From positions 62,001 to 126,000 of the forward strand of contig CALWJV010000001.1 of assembly GCA_944381115.1 (NCBI GenBank): a DNA stretch of 64,000 nucleotides, written 5' to 3'. The translations under genes and the position numbers were made by a program. The notes beneath the pieces are model-generated. The model did not search any database. It was not told the DNA's origin and worked only from the letters and a program-made list of their open reading frames with translations. Origin of the DNA: an uncultured Clostridia bacterium. GTDB lineage: Bacteria; Bacillota; Clostridia; Oscillospirales; CAG-272. The stretch's first letter is position 1. Each line of letters opens with the position of its first letter. Below, one piece after another: positions 35,711-45,484 of the stretch.

Positions 35711-37918
35711 TCAGTTTACCATCTGTTTTTTTAAATTTTTGTATCTGGGCACTCCGAAAAGATTTACCTTTTCGGAGGTTTTTGAAACCGAAATCCTGTA
35801 ATTTTCCGTTCCCGAAAGCGACTTTGAAGGTAAAATCATAAAAGATATAATTCCGACATCGGAAAGTACTTCAAGCGAAAATTTCAACTTTGCAGCACGG
35901 ATATCGTAACCGAGCTTACGTACCCTTTTATGAAGTCTGTACAATGATATATATTCGCTTTCTTGCATCGCACTTCTTACTGCACGGTATATCACTGCAA
36001 AATCTTCTCTGTCAGGAAGTAGCATATCTGAATATCTGAAGCTTTCTCCTTTTTCCTTACTGTTCAGAAATTCACATTCCGTTTTATAGTAATCTCCTAT
36101 ACCTGAAATCTCTGAGTCCAAAAGGTGTAGTTGTGCACTTTTTCTTCCCATAAAATCATTAATTTCCAAATTAAAGACAATATCAGTGAAGTCTCCTTTT
36201 TCAAGGTCTGATTCCCATGCAGAAACATTGAATGCAAGCGCATCTATATCTTCATCTTCTGTCTTTAAAATTACTTTTGTATGCTTTCCGCAACTTATCG
36301 GATTGACACCGCTGACTTCAATATTTTTTACTAAAAACACAGGCTGAGGATTATCTGTTCCGCATGGTTCGAGCTTCATAATATCCTCTGCGTTACATAG
36401 GTTAAGTTCAGAAACCGATACCTCACAATCTATATCAATACTTGATTCATTATTTTCAATGTCTATATGTTTCACAGCATATTCGTTTATTCTTTTTCTG
36501 AACTCATCTATATTCTCCGCCTTTATTGTAAGCCCGGCAGCAAGATCGTGTCCGCCGTACCGTTCAAGAAGATCCTTACAATATTCCAGTGCCTCGGAAA
36601 TATTAAAACCCTTTATGCTTCTCCCGGAACCTTTTCCTATACCGTTTTCTATTGAAATAAGTATACTCGGAAGATTATACTTTTCCGTAATTTTTGAGGA
36701 AACTATTCCTATTACGCCTTGATGCCAATTTTCGCCCGCAAGAACCAATACAGGATCGCAAGCAAAGTCATGTGTTCTTTTAGCAAGCGCCAGTGCTTCC
36801 TCCGAAATCCTGTTTTCTTCGCTCTGACGGTCAAGATTAAGTCTGCAAAGTTTTGCCGCTATTCTTTCGGCATCTTCTTTTTCGGTACAGGTAAAAAGTT
36901 CTACGCCCAGACGTGCATCATCTATCCGCCCGGCAGCGTTTATCCTCGGCGCTATGGTATAACCTATAAAGGAAGAATTTATCTTTCTTTTTTTTGGGTA
37001 CTTTTGATTTTTTTTATCGGTTGCCATGTCTATAAGTGCTTCAAGACCTATTCCGGCTTTTTTCTCCATCATTGAAAGTCCTGCTGCACATATCAGACGG
37101 TTTTCGTCAGTAAGTGTCATTACATCGGCTATAGTTCCTATGGCTGCAAGAACTATATAATTATTGCATATCTTTTCAAGAAAATCGCTTTTTCCGCTGT
37201 TTATCAGACGCTGACATCTTTCATCAGGCGAGTATCCGTTTGCATAATTTCCGAATATCTTCTTTTCCTGGACTGCAATTTCCAGCGCAGTAAGAAGTTT
37301 AAATACTACGCCGACTCCGGCAAGTTCTTTAAATGGATAATTGTCATCGGGTCTTTTGGGGTTTACAACCGCGACTGCGTTCGGTATGGTATCCTGACAT
37401 CTGTGATGATCAGTAATAACCGCATCTATCCCGATTTTTTTCATATATTCAGTCTCACATACCGCAGTTATACCAGTATCAACGGTTATTATAAGAGAAC
37501 TTCCTTCTTTTTTCAGCAAATCTATTGCCGATGTGTTAATTCCGTATCCCTCGCTTGATCTGTTAGGTATGTAAAAATTAACATCTGCACCAATGTTCTT
37601 AAGATACATGTAAAGTGAACTTACCGATGTAACTCCATCAACGTCATAGTCTCCGTAAACAGTTATCTTTTCTTTGTTTTCAACAGCATCAAGTATCCTT
37701 ATGACCGCTTTTTCCATGTCCTTCATCAAAAAGGGATTATGAAAATATTCCGCTTCATTATTTAAAAAGCGTCTCGCCTTTTCCGGTGTATCATACCCTC
37801 TCAAAACGAGTATTTTCGCAAGCAGACTTCCAATGGAAAGGAGCGACGAAATTTTTACGGCTCTTTCTGCTTGTTCTGCAGTTTCGTGTTTTACCACCCA
37901 TTTATTTCTTTTTGGCAT
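35711..37918 (-). CDS. recJ: Single-stranded-DNA-specific exonuclease RecJ
   Basis: A 735-residue RecJ: DHH phosphoesterase motifs VYGDYDVDGVTSVSSLYMYL (near 82, quoted in part) and ITDHHRC (near 160), the DHHA1 region GRSIKGFNISEALEYC then GGHDLAAGLTI (near 450), and a C-terminal extension beyond about 570. It degrades ssDNA 5'-3' in recombination and repair. It follows the FAD protein gene by 100 bp. Confidence 0.95.
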   Translation of the reverse strand: MPKRNKWVVKHETAEQAERAVKISSLLSIGSLLAKILVLRGYDTPEKARRFLNNEAEYFHNPFLMKDMEKAVIRILDAVENKEKITVYGDYDVDGVTSVSSLYMYLKNIGADVNFYIPNRSSEGYGINTSAIDLLKKEGSSLIITVDTGITAVCETEYMKKIGIDAVITDHHRCQDTIPNAVAVVNPKRPDDNYPFKELAGVGVVFKLLTALEIAVQEKKIFGNYANGYSPDERCQRLINSGKSDFLEKICNNYIVLAAIGTIADVMTLTDENRLICAAGLSMMEKKAGIGLEALIDMATDKKNQKYPKKRKINSSFIGYTIAPRINAAGRIDDARLGVELFTCTEKEDAERIAAKLCRLNLDRQSEENRISEEALALAKRTHDFACDPVLVLAGENWHQGVIGIVSSKITEKYNLPSILISIENGIGKGSGRSIKGFNISEALEYCKDLLERYGGHDLAAGLTIKAENIDEFRKRINEYAVKHIDIENNESSIDIDCEVSVSELNLCNAEDIMKLEPCGTDNPQPVFLVKNIEVSGVNPISCGKHTKVILKTEDEDIDALAFNVSAWESDLEKGDFTDIVFNLEINDFMGRKSAQLHLLDSEISGIGDYYKTECEFLNSKEKGESFRYSDMLLPDREDFAVIYRAVRSAMQESEYISLYRLHKRVRKLGYDIRAAKLKFSLEVLSDVGIISFMILPSKSLSGTENYRISVSKTSEKVNLFGVPRYKNLKKQMVN

Positions 37919-38018
37919 TGCTAAAAATCCTTTTTATATTGCTGTATCGGAGAAGCCTGTTTTGTACGCTCTTTCATTTTCGGCGTACTTCTTATAAAAT
38001 TCGTGTTAATTTAAAATT

Positions 38019-39650
38019 TTACCCTAACGGTGCGTACTTCTCCATTATTATCTGTGCTCTCGATATTCCGTCAACTGCGGCACTTGTTATACCTCCGGCA
38101 TATCCGGCTCCTTCTCCGCATGGGTAAAAATTACGGTATGCGGCAGTCTCTCCGCTTTCAAGGCGAAGTATCCTGTACGGCGAGCCGGTCCTGGTCTCCG
38201 CGCCTGTTATGACCGCATCGGGAGCATCAAACCCCTTCATACTTTTACCAAAACGGCGTATTCCTTTTTTCAGCATACTGTTTACAAAGTCCGGAAACAA
38301 AACTTCAAGTCTCGCGGATTTTGTATTTTTTCCGCCCATATATGTCGGCAGTATCCTTGTCGGCTCGTGAAGAATCCCTTTAAAATCAAGAAAATCTCCC
38401 ACAGTTTCGACAGGGGCTTTATATCCTCCGCCTCCGACTGCATATGCTTTCCTTTCAATAGTCCTGCAAAATTCCATTGTCCCGCCGAATGCGGCACAGT
38501 CCTGCGGCGTAACCGAAACACATACTGCGCTGTTTGAATTTTTACCGTCTCTTGCATAACGGCTCATTCCGTTTACAACGACTCCGCCTTCTTCACTTGC
38601 ACCTGCCACCACCTCTCCGCCAGGACACATACAGAATGTATATACACCTCGGTCATTTTCCCGGTAAGAGTACTGATATTCGGCGTGCCCTAAAAGCAAA
38701 CGAAGTTTTTCATCATTTTCCGCCTTTTTCATAAGTTCAGGACCAAAAAGTGCGTTTTCAATATCATTTCGCAGGTGCTCTATCCGAACACCGACGCTCA
38801 TTGCCTTTTCTTCAATCTCAAAATCAGACGTTTTTAGATATAAGTAGACATCTCTTGCGCTATGACCAGTGGCAAGTATTACGGCTCCGGCAGGGATCTG
38901 ACCGTCCGAGGTTTTAACTGCGGTAATGTTTCCTCTGCTGTCAGATATTATACCTTTAAATGCACACCGGAATCTTATCTCTCCGCCCAGTTTTATTATC
39001 TTATCGCGTATTCTGGAAACTATATATGTAAGTTTATCTGTCCCGACGTGAGGTTTTGCTTTGGTCATTATATCTTCAGGTGCTCCGAAATCGTTAAAAC
39101 GTTTCAAAACATACCTGCATCTTCTGTCATTTATGCGCGTAACCAGTTTACCGTCAGAAAATGTTCCGGCTCCACCGGCACCGAACTGTATATTACTTTC
39201 GGTGTCAAGTGTTCCCTCATCGTAAAATTTTTTCACCGCTTTTATTCTTTCTTCGGTATCGTCTCCGCGTTCAAGTACAACCGGATGATATCCGTTTTCC
39301 GCTAAAAGCAGTGCACAAAACATTCCGGCAGGTCCGAATCCCACGACTACCGGTCGCGCGGAGAGTTTTTCTTTTCCGTATTTTACGCTTATATCGGGAT
39401 CGGCAATAAGCCTCAGTCCTTCTTTTTCGAGGCGTTCTTTGTCAGGGACAGCCGAAACGGAAACCGCGATCGACCAAACCGATGTGATATTTCCTTTTCT
39501 TCTTGCATCAATTGATCTTCTGTATATCTCTGCACCCGATACATTTTCTTTACCGATAATTCCGGCAACCCTCTTTTGGGCAAATTCGGTTGCCGTCTCG
39601 GATCCTTCCGAAAGCGGCAACCGAATATCTGTTACTAAAATCCAAAACAA
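38019..39650 (-). CDS. FAD-dependent dehydrogenase (COG2509 type)
   Basis: A 543-residue flavoprotein. After an N-terminal ~95-residue domain the Rossmann dinucleotide motif PVVVGFGPAGMFCALLLAEN (near 100-119) appears, with FSDGKLVTR, the second FAD motif VILATGHSARD (near 258), MCPGGEVVAGAS and the C-terminal FYPCGEGAGYAGGITSAAVD. It is a conserved bacterial family of unproven reaction. The start is TTG at 39650 with AAAGGAAA 7 nt upstream. Gene neighbours are recJ and the cdaA pair. Confidence 0.88.
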   Translation of the reverse strand: MFWILVTDIRLPLSEGSETATEFAQKRVAGIIGKENVSGAEIYRRSIDARRKGNITSVWSIAVSVSAVPDKERLEKEGLRLIADPDISVKYGKEKLSARPVVVGFGPAGMFCALLLAENGYHPVVLERGDDTEERIKAVKKFYDEGTLDTESNIQFGAGGAGTFSDGKLVTRINDRRCRYVLKRFNDFGAPEDIMTKAKPHVGTDKLTYIVSRIRDKIIKLGGEIRFRCAFKGIISDSRGNITAVKTSDGQIPAGAVILATGHSARDVYLYLKTSDFEIEEKAMSVGVRIEHLRNDIENALFGPELMKKAENDEKLRLLLGHAEYQYSYRENDRGVYTFCMCPGGEVVAGASEEGGVVVNGMSRYARDGKNSNSAVCVSVTPQDCAAFGGTMEFCRTIERKAYAVGGGGYKAPVETVGDFLDFKGILHEPTRILPTYMGGKNTKSARLEVLFPDFVNSMLKKGIRRFGKSMKGFDAPDAVITGAETRTGSPYRILRLESGETAAYRNFYPCGEGAGYAGGITSAAVDGISRAQIIMEKYAPLG

Positions 39651-39865
39651 TTTAAATTTCCTTTCGGCTTAATACCTGTTAAAAAGATAAATGCATGTTT
39701 TTATCACCTATAATATACGCTTTCAGGTATTTTGCCTGAAAATACCGTAGAACTTAAACATACGGTTTCGTTATCGCCAATTAATCATGTAAAATTTGCC
39801 TGATATACCTTAATTAAATGTCTTTCGTTTTTGGCATAAGGTCAATTTTTAGAATTTTTCGGTAA

Positions 39866-40039
39866 TCACAGCGGTCCGGCAAATACCCAGACAAGAAAAG
39901 CCGCGGCTACGCTGACCAAAATGGCTGTAATATCAAGGGCTGCAGATTTTTTTATCTTAAAATCGCTTCTTGCATCGGAACGCATTAAAAACGACTTATG
40001 TTTTAACTTTTTTTCCTGACCATTTTCCATTTGGTTCAT
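39866..40039 (-). CDS. 57-aa membrane protein overlapping the cdaA stop
   Basis: ATG at 40039 overlaps the cdaA TGA as ATGA (4 bp), so translation is probably coupled. The 57 residues are a charged N-terminal half (ENGQEKKLKHKSFLMRSDA) and one hydrophobic segment ALDITAILVSVAAAFLVWVF near the C-terminus, then AGPL and stop. In most Firmicutes cdaA is followed by cdaR, which begins with one membrane helix and then several YbbR domains outside the cell. Here only the helix-like part is present. It may be a truncated cdaR, a short regulator of CdaA, or an unrelated small membrane protein. The real family is unknown to me. Confidence 0.65.
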   Translation of the reverse strand: MNQMENGQEKKLKHKSFLMRSDARSDFKIKKSAALDITAILVSVAAAFLVWVFAGPL

Positions 40040-40878
40040 TGCATGCTACCAACCTTTCTTTTTTTTCCAGATAATCCATAATACTTTTCGAGTATGGTTC
40101 TCAATGTGTTTTCATCTATTCCTCTGAAAAGTTCTCCTGCAAATGCGTAAGAAATTTTTCCGTCCTCTTCACTTACTACTATAACCCCGGCATCGCTTGA
40201 ACGGCTCATACCGATTGCCGCTCTGTGTCTGGACCCGAATGAAGAATTAAGTTCGGGGTCGGAATAATTGGGTAGAAAGCAACCTGCTGAATTTATACGC
40301 TTTCCGCTGATAACAATTGCACCATCATGAAGGGGGGCAAGCGGAAAAAACAGATTGCATATGAGTTCGTGGGAGATAGACGCATTGATTTTTATTCCAC
40401 TTTGGCATATATCGTCTATACCAGTATTGTTTTCAAGGACCAAAAGTGCTCCGGTTTTACTTGCTGAAAGCCTCATAACCGCTTTAAGGATCGCTTCTGT
40501 CTCCTCCATTCCTGACTGAGCCCTGAGTTTACCGGTGATTATTTTTGCAGTCCTTATGAAAATTACTCCTATCTTTTCAAGCACCGCACGTATATCCTCT
40601 TGGAATATTATCGCAATCATTATCATTCCGTAGGCACAAAATGCGTTTAAAAAACTGTATAAAGCCGCAAGTCTCAATACATATGCGATCTCTTTGATGA
40701 TAACAACGGCAAGCACACCTATAAGTATTGAAAACGCTCTTCTTTTTCTTATAAATCTATAAACAAAGAAAAAAAGCGCAGTGAGTAAAATTATATCTAT
40801 TATTGCAATTATTGCGTTTATATATGAAGCCGAAAATGACGAAAATTTATCTTTAACAAGATTAATGAATGTTGTCAT
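40036..40878 (-). CDS. cdaA: Diadenylate cyclase CdaA (c-di-AMP synthase)
   Basis: A 280-residue protein: three N-terminal membrane helices (about 20-100), then the DAC domain with PLHDGAIVISGKRI (DGA motif, near 185) and GSRHRAAIGMS (RHR motif, near 217). It makes c-di-AMP from two ATP; c-di-AMP controls potassium, osmolyte and cell-wall homeostasis. AAAGGTG lies about 14 nt before the ATG, somewhat far. The usual neighbour glmM is not visible. Confidence 0.95.
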   Translation of the reverse strand: MTTFINLVKDKFSSFSASYINAIIAIIDIILLTALFFFVYRFIRKRRAFSILIGVLAVVIIKEIAYVLRLAALYSFLNAFCAYGMIMIAIIFQEDIRAVLEKIGVIFIRTAKIITGKLRAQSGMEETEAILKAVMRLSASKTGALLVLENNTGIDDICQSGIKINASISHELICNLFFPLAPLHDGAIVISGKRINSAGCFLPNYSDPELNSSFGSRHRAAIGMSRSSDAGVIVVSEEDGKISYAFAGELFRGIDENTLRTILEKYYGLSGKKRKVGSMQ

Positions 40879-41262
40879 ATTTTCTGTTTTTACACCTTTC
40901 TTTAAAAATTTAGAAAGATCTACAGCCTTTAATCTGGATTAACGAACTTTATTAATACATATTTATCAAAAAATATTTAAATTATATTTTTATATTTATA
41001 ATAATATGGTATCACATCAGAAAAAAATATTTTAAACAAATATGTTAATATTTATTAAATTTTTATCCGCTTTTGTCATTTTCTCTTTATTTTAAATGTT
41101 TTTCATGTTATAATATTTGTAAATAACGCTTGCAATATTGAAGATAAGTATTCAAAAATTTTTACTGACCGCGGTAAAATATTTTTGTTTTTTAATTTTA
41201 ATGTTTATTATTTTATCGGATCACATATAAGCAACCGTATTTTAAGAAGGAATTCATTCAAA
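40879..41262. other. Intergenic region between cdaA and ispD
   Basis: About 380 bp, divergent on both sides and very AT-rich. A TATAAT at 41109-41114 with a poor -35 (TTTATT, 17 bp upstream) could drive ispD. I see no gene, repeat or structured RNA. Confidence 0.5.
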
Positions 41263-42033
41263 ATGAAAAAATGCAAATTGATTGGTGCTCTTGTTTCAAC
41301 ACTAAAAAGAGTACACCCGAAAAAAATATATGTTTCGGCAATTATTCTTGCGGCAGGAAACAGTATACGCATGGGAGGTCCCGTAACAAAACAATGGATG
41401 AATATTGGAGGTATTCCGGCGGTAGTACGTTCATTACGTGCATTTGATTCTTGCAAAAGCATAAAAGAGATCATTCTTTGCGTAAAAAAAGATGAGATCG
41501 CACAATACAACGGCATTGCAAAAAAGTACCAAATAAAAAAACTTAAAAAAATTGTTTTTGGCAGTAAGTCAAGGCAACTTTCCGCACTTGAAGGTTTTAA
41601 GAATATATCAGATAAATCCTCTTATGTAGCCATTCACGATGCTGCCCGCTGTCTTATTACCCCGCAGATGATAGAAAAAACAGTACGCGCTGCAATTATA
41701 AACGGATCTGCAATCGCTGCCTCCAAAGCAACAGACACCGTTAAAGTGGTAAATTCCCGTCTTCTTGTAACTGAAACTCCAAAAAGAGATTCTGTTTGGC
41801 TTGCATCAACGCCTCAGGTGTTTGAAACGGAAATATACCGTGCTTCTGCATACGTTGCTTTAAAAGATAATATCACTGTCACTGACGATGCCTCAATGGC
41901 AGAACATGCAGGGTTTGCTGTCAAACTCGTTGATGTCGGAAAAGAAAATATAAAAATTACTTCTCCGGAAGATATTTTTTTGGCAGAAGCAATACTTGAA
42001 ATGCGCGGTTCTGCTTTTTCAAATAAAGAATAA
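41263..42033 (+). CDS. ispD: 2-C-methyl-D-erythritol 4-phosphate cytidylyltransferase
   Basis: A 256-residue IspD from ATG 41263 (AAGGAA upstream). The open frame extends to 41185, but that part is not family-like. The nucleotide-binding SAIILAAGNSIRMGGPVTKQ (near residue 24) is intact, followed by IHDAARCLIT near 125, ASTPQVFETEI near 186 and TDDASMAEHAG near 208. The N-terminal ~20 residues (CKLIGALVSTLKRVHPKKIY) form an extension before the usual start. It makes CDP-ME in the MEP isoprenoid pathway. It is followed by ispF and rlmN. Confidence 0.93.
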   Translation: MKKCKLIGALVSTLKRVHPKKIYVSAIILAAGNSIRMGGPVTKQWMNIGGIPAVVRSLRAFDSCKSIKEIILCVKKDEIAQYNGIAKKYQIKKLKKIVFGSKSRQLSALEGFKNISDKSSYVAIHDAARCLITPQMIEKTVRAAIINGSAIAASKATDTVKVVNSRLLVTETPKRDSVWLASTPQVFETEIYRASAYVALKDNITVTDDASMAEHAGFAVKLVDVGKENIKITSPEDIFLAEAILEMRGSAFSNKE

Positions 42034-42120
42034 TTATTATTTTTGTCTAAAATAAGCAATTTAAAACTAAATTTCAGCAATTTTTATCTTATTATATTGG
42101 TTTTATAAAGGATATCAAAA

Positions 42121-42606
42121 ATGAATTTTAAAATAGGCCACGGATATGATGTCCACCGTCTGACAAAAGGAAGAAAAATGGTCCTCGGAGGCGTGGAGAT
42201 CCCTTATGAATACGGACTGCTCGGTCATTCCGATGCCGATGTACTTTTACACGCCGTAATCGATGCGGTTTTCGGTGCACTCGGTATCGGAGACATCGGA
42301 AAACATTTTCCTGATACCGATCCAAAATATAAAAATATATCTAGTATGGAACTTTTAAAAATTTGCGCAGAAAAAGCACGCCAATGCGGATACGGTCTGG
42401 TAAATACAGATGTAACCGTTATTGCTCAGAAACCTAAACTTGCAGACTTTATTCCGAAAATGGTTAAAAATATTGCTTCTGTTTTCGGTGTGACTGATAA
42501 CTCAGTAAATATAAAGGCTACGACGGAAGAAGGGCTCGGATTTACAGGCAAAGGCGAAGGTATTGCTGCGCACTGTGTTGTACTTTTGGAAAAAAAATTT
42601 ATTTGA
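42121..42606 (+). CDS. ispF: 2-C-methyl-D-erythritol 2,4-cyclodiphosphate synthase
   Basis: A 161-residue trimeric enzyme of normal length: KIGHGYDVHRL (zinc Asp and His), LGHSDADVLLHAVIDAVFGA, DIGKHFPDTDPKYKN, and the C-terminal IKATTEEGLGFTGKGEGIAA. It acts one step after IspE in the MEP pathway. It lies about 87 bp downstream of ispD on the same strand. Confidence 0.96.
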   Translation: MNFKIGHGYDVHRLTKGRKMVLGGVEIPYEYGLLGHSDADVLLHAVIDAVFGALGIGDIGKHFPDTDPKYKNISSMELLKICAEKARQCGYGLVNTDVTVIAQKPKLADFIPKMVKNIASVFGVTDNSVNIKATTEEGLGFTGKGEGIAAHCVVLLEKKFI

Positions 42607-42680
42607 CCGATATTATCTTTATTTTCACATTTTTAAAAATTTAAAAATATCGATATTAATAACTGCAATAGGACTGTTTT

Positions 42681-43733
42681 ATGAAAGTACCAGATAAAAA
42701 GGACTTTTTAAGTATGTCATTTGAAGAACTTACTGAATTTATAACGGCATCCGGATATCAGAAATTTCGGGCTAAGCAGATATACGAATGGATGTATCGC
42801 GGAAATGATTTTTCTCAAATGAGCAACATTCCGGAAAAAATGCGTATTGACCTTGATGGGATGGCGGTAATAAATTTACCTAAAATAAGAAAAAAACTTG
42901 TTTCTGACATTGACGGAACAATAAAATATCTTTTTTTGCTTAATGACGGAAATTTTATTGAAAGCGTTGTAATGAAATATAATTACGGTCTTTCTGTCTG
43001 TATTTCCTCGCAGTGCGGCTGCCGTATGGGATGCCGGTTTTGCGCCTCAACAATAGGAGGAAAGGTACGGGATCTTCTTCCATCTGAACTTATTGGGCAA
43101 ATTATTGTCGCCTCTGCCGATATTGGCGAAAGGATATCCCATATCGTGATGATGGGGATAGGTGAGCCACTCGACAACTACGATAATGTAATAAAATTTT
43201 TAAAACTTGTAAACCAGCCTGAAGGACTTGGCATAAGTTATCGTAACATATCTCTTTCCACCTGCGGAATAGTTCCTAAAATTTCAGAACTCGCAAACCT
43301 GGCTTTTCCAATAACTCTTTCAATCTCACTACATGCATCAAATGATATTTCACGTTCAGAAATTATGCCGATAAACAACACATACAGTATTTCCGAACTG
43401 CTTTATGCATGTAATAATTATTTTAAAAAAACCGGTCGTCGCATATCTTTTGAATATACATTGATTTCCGGAAAAAATGACTCAAAAGAAAATGCAAAAG
43501 AACTTGCATCTGTTTTGAAAAAGCATATAAGCGGGCCGATTCATGTAAACCTTATCCCACTTAATCCTGTAATTGAGCGAGATTTTAAAACGGTCGACAG
43601 GCATTTTGCCCAAAAGTTTGCTGATATCCTAAAATCCCTCGGAGTAAACGCAACAGTAAGGAGAACATTAGGTCCGGATATAAACGCCTCATGCGGTCAA
43701 CTTCGCAGAAGCGAAGAAATAAACAATAAATAA
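42681..43733 (+). CDS. rlmN: Dual-specificity 23S rRNA/tRNA adenine-C2 methyltransferase RlmN
   Basis: A 350-residue radical-SAM methyltransferase. The cluster motif is CRMGCRFCAST (near residue 117), preceded by VCISSQCG; then MMGIGEPLDNYDNV (near 154), ITLSISLHASND (near 212), and the conserved catalytic Cys in GPDINASCGQLR (near 340). It methylates A2503 of 23S rRNA and A37 of some tRNAs. It lies 74 bp after ispF. Confidence 0.96.
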   Translation: MKVPDKKDFLSMSFEELTEFITASGYQKFRAKQIYEWMYRGNDFSQMSNIPEKMRIDLDGMAVINLPKIRKKLVSDIDGTIKYLFLLNDGNFIESVVMKYNYGLSVCISSQCGCRMGCRFCASTIGGKVRDLLPSELIGQIIVASADIGERISHIVMMGIGEPLDNYDNVIKFLKLVNQPEGLGISYRNISLSTCGIVPKISELANLAFPITLSISLHASNDISRSEIMPINNTYSISELLYACNNYFKKTGRRISFEYTLISGKNDSKENAKELASVLKKHISGPIHVNLIPLNPVIERDFKTVDRHFAQKFADILKSLGVNATVRRTLGPDINASCGQLRRSEEINNK

Positions 43734-43759
43734 CTTAAAACAAATGATATACAACAATA

Positions 43760-43794
43760 AAAGAGATTCTTTCTAAACAAGAATCTCTTTTTTT
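43760..43794 (+). terminator. Intrinsic terminator after rlmN
   Basis: Arms AAAGAGATTCTT / AAGAATCTCTTT with a 7-nt loop and a T-run. It ends the ispD-ispF-rlmN transcript before the convergent gene. Confidence 0.92.
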
Positions 43795-43807
43795 ATAATA
43801 AAATTAT

Positions 43808-44542
43808 TTAATCTTCAAAATTGTATACGTAATTCAATACTTTTGCCCCGCCAAAATCTGACAATTCTGTTTCTTTATCAAATACTACCGAATATCCTTG
43901 ATCTTCACAAAAATTTACTATTTTTTCTCCGTCTCTATGTTTTTTTATATTTCCAAAAAAAACCACAATGTTTTCTTCTTCCAAAACAACCGATGCTCCT
44001 CCAATAAAACCGCAGTCATATCCGTTTAAGTAAATATCTCCACTGCTGATTTGCAGAACACGGTACCCGTTCTCCGAAATCGCATTATATATTCCTTTAT
44101 CCGAAGTTATTGCGGAATTTTTCATCAAAAGAGTCGAGCAAAGTGCATACCCTTGCTTTACGTTAATTGACCTTATTCCTTCTGAAAAAAGTTCCGGTGC
44201 AGTATATTTAAGGTTACCAATCAAAATTTTATCCGTTTTTACTGCGTCAAAAAGTATATCATTCGGATATTTATCTGAAAGTCTTTTTTCACTGCACACC
44301 GTTTTTAAACCTATCTTGGAAAGTTGATTAAAAAATTCCGCATTTTCAGCAAAATAATTACCGTCAGTAAGTATGGTACGCTCATCCGTAATTGAAAACA
44401 GCATATCCGGATGGGAGCAAACCGGTTTTGCAAGACTGCTGCACTTTGGTATATAAAATATACGGTATTTATTTTTTTTTAAAATTTCTTCCGTTTTTGC
44501 GCTGATTTGACTGTTGCAAAGTAAAATTTTTATACTTCTCAT
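43808..44542 (-). CDS. Conserved hypothetical protein, DUF6873-like (possible pentein fold)
   Basis: A 244-residue protein with no signal peptide or membrane helix. Segments such as GYALCSTLLMKNSAITSDKG (near 130-149), NGYDCGFIGGASVVLEEENI (near 175-194) and VVFFGNIKKHRDG are reminiscent of the pentein (amidinotransferase/deiminase) fold, and I recall the family as DUF6873, but this is from memory. The deiminase catalytic Cys-His set is not clearly placed. No ribosome site precedes the ATG. It is convergent with rlmN and divided from comF by 190 AT-rich bases. Confidence 0.65.
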   Translation of the reverse strand: MRSIKILLCNSQISAKTEEILKKNKYRIFYIPKCSSLAKPVCSHPDMLFSITDERTILTDGNYFAENAEFFNQLSKIGLKTVCSEKRLSDKYPNDILFDAVKTDKILIGNLKYTAPELFSEGIRSINVKQGYALCSTLLMKNSAITSDKGIYNAISENGYRVLQISSGDIYLNGYDCGFIGGASVVLEEENIVVFFGNIKKHRDGEKIVNFCEDQGYSVVFDKETELSDFGGAKVLNYVYNFED

Positions 44543-44728
44543 AATTTAGATAAAATATTATTGTTATAATCCTATTATAGATATTTTTTGCCGAAATTTT
44601 AAATATTCAACATAAAATTTATATTTAACTTTATAAAAATTGTTTCAAGCAAAAAACTGAAATTATCATTTATTATAACTTACTAAACAAATATCTTTGC
44701 ATTACTTTTCAAACTAAAAAATATTCAA

Positions 44729-45460
44729 TCAATTATGTTCGGTTTTAGAATACACAAGCGCTGTTACGCTATCTGCTCCGGCTTTTATCAGTTTTTCTCC
44801 GCAAACCCCGATACTGGCTCCCGTTGTAACTATATCGTCAACAATTATAACATTTTTATGCGAAAAGTCATATACTCCCTTAATAATGTCATAACTCATT
44901 TCTGCATTTTCCATTCTTTTTTCTTTATTTAAAGATTTCTGTGCCTGTTTTTCTTTGCTTATCAATGCATCTGCAAGTTCTATTCCGGTCTTTTTTGAAA
45001 TAAGTCGTGCAAGTTCATATGATTGATCATGTCCGGAATCGCGTTTTGCTTTTTTACTTCTCGGAACCCAAACAATAACTCCAAGTTTTGGTACTTCCGC
45101 GATTTCAGGAGCACGCCTTTTCAGAACACGGCACATTTCATCAGCCATCATTTCAAATGCTGCATGGTGTTTATTGTCTTTGACACCCAGAATCATCTGT
45201 TTTGTTACAGAATTTTCTTTAATTTTATATCCTGTAACACGTAACATTTTGAAAATATGACCGCCGTAATGCACCGTACATTTACAATATGGGTACGGCA
45301 TAAAGCAATCTGTGCACAGTTGCTTACTTTCAAGATTGTAAATATATGCACATTTATCACAAAGCGCCTTTTTTGAACTGTCGATCGCAATCCCGCATGC
45401 GGCACATTTCGGAATAAATATAAGATCAAGAATATTATTTGCGACATTTGATAAGTTCAT
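44729..45460 (-). CDS. comF: ComF-family phosphoribosyltransferase-like protein
   Basis: A 243-residue ComF: N-terminal zinc finger with CAACG, CDKC, CTDC and CKC (near residues 19-63), then a PRTase domain with the PRPP loop VIIVDDIVTTGASI (near 210). ComF proteins take part in DNA uptake in competent bacteria, but also occur in non-competent ones. Start ATG 45460 has AAGGAAG upstream; the ORF's first ATG at 45478 does not. It lies 24 bp after recD2 as part of the same transcript. No other competence genes are in view. Confidence 0.88.
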   Translation of the reverse strand: MNLSNVANNILDLIFIPKCAACGIAIDSSKKALCDKCAYIYNLESKQLCTDCFMPYPYCKCTVHYGGHIFKMLRVTGYKIKENSVTKQMILGVKDNKHHAAFEMMADEMCRVLKRRAPEIAEVPKLGVIVWVPRSKKAKRDSGHDQSYELARLISKKTGIELADALISKEKQAQKSLNKEKRMENAEMSYDIIKGVYDFSHKNVIIVDDIVTTGASIGVCGEKLIKAGADSVTALVYSKTEHN

Positions 45461-45484
45461 TTTTTCTTCCTTTACCATTTTTTA

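Noticed and set aside
41185..41262. N-terminal extension of IspD from 41185
   Set aside because: No ribosome site; the later ATG at 41263 has AAGGAA and yields a normal protein.
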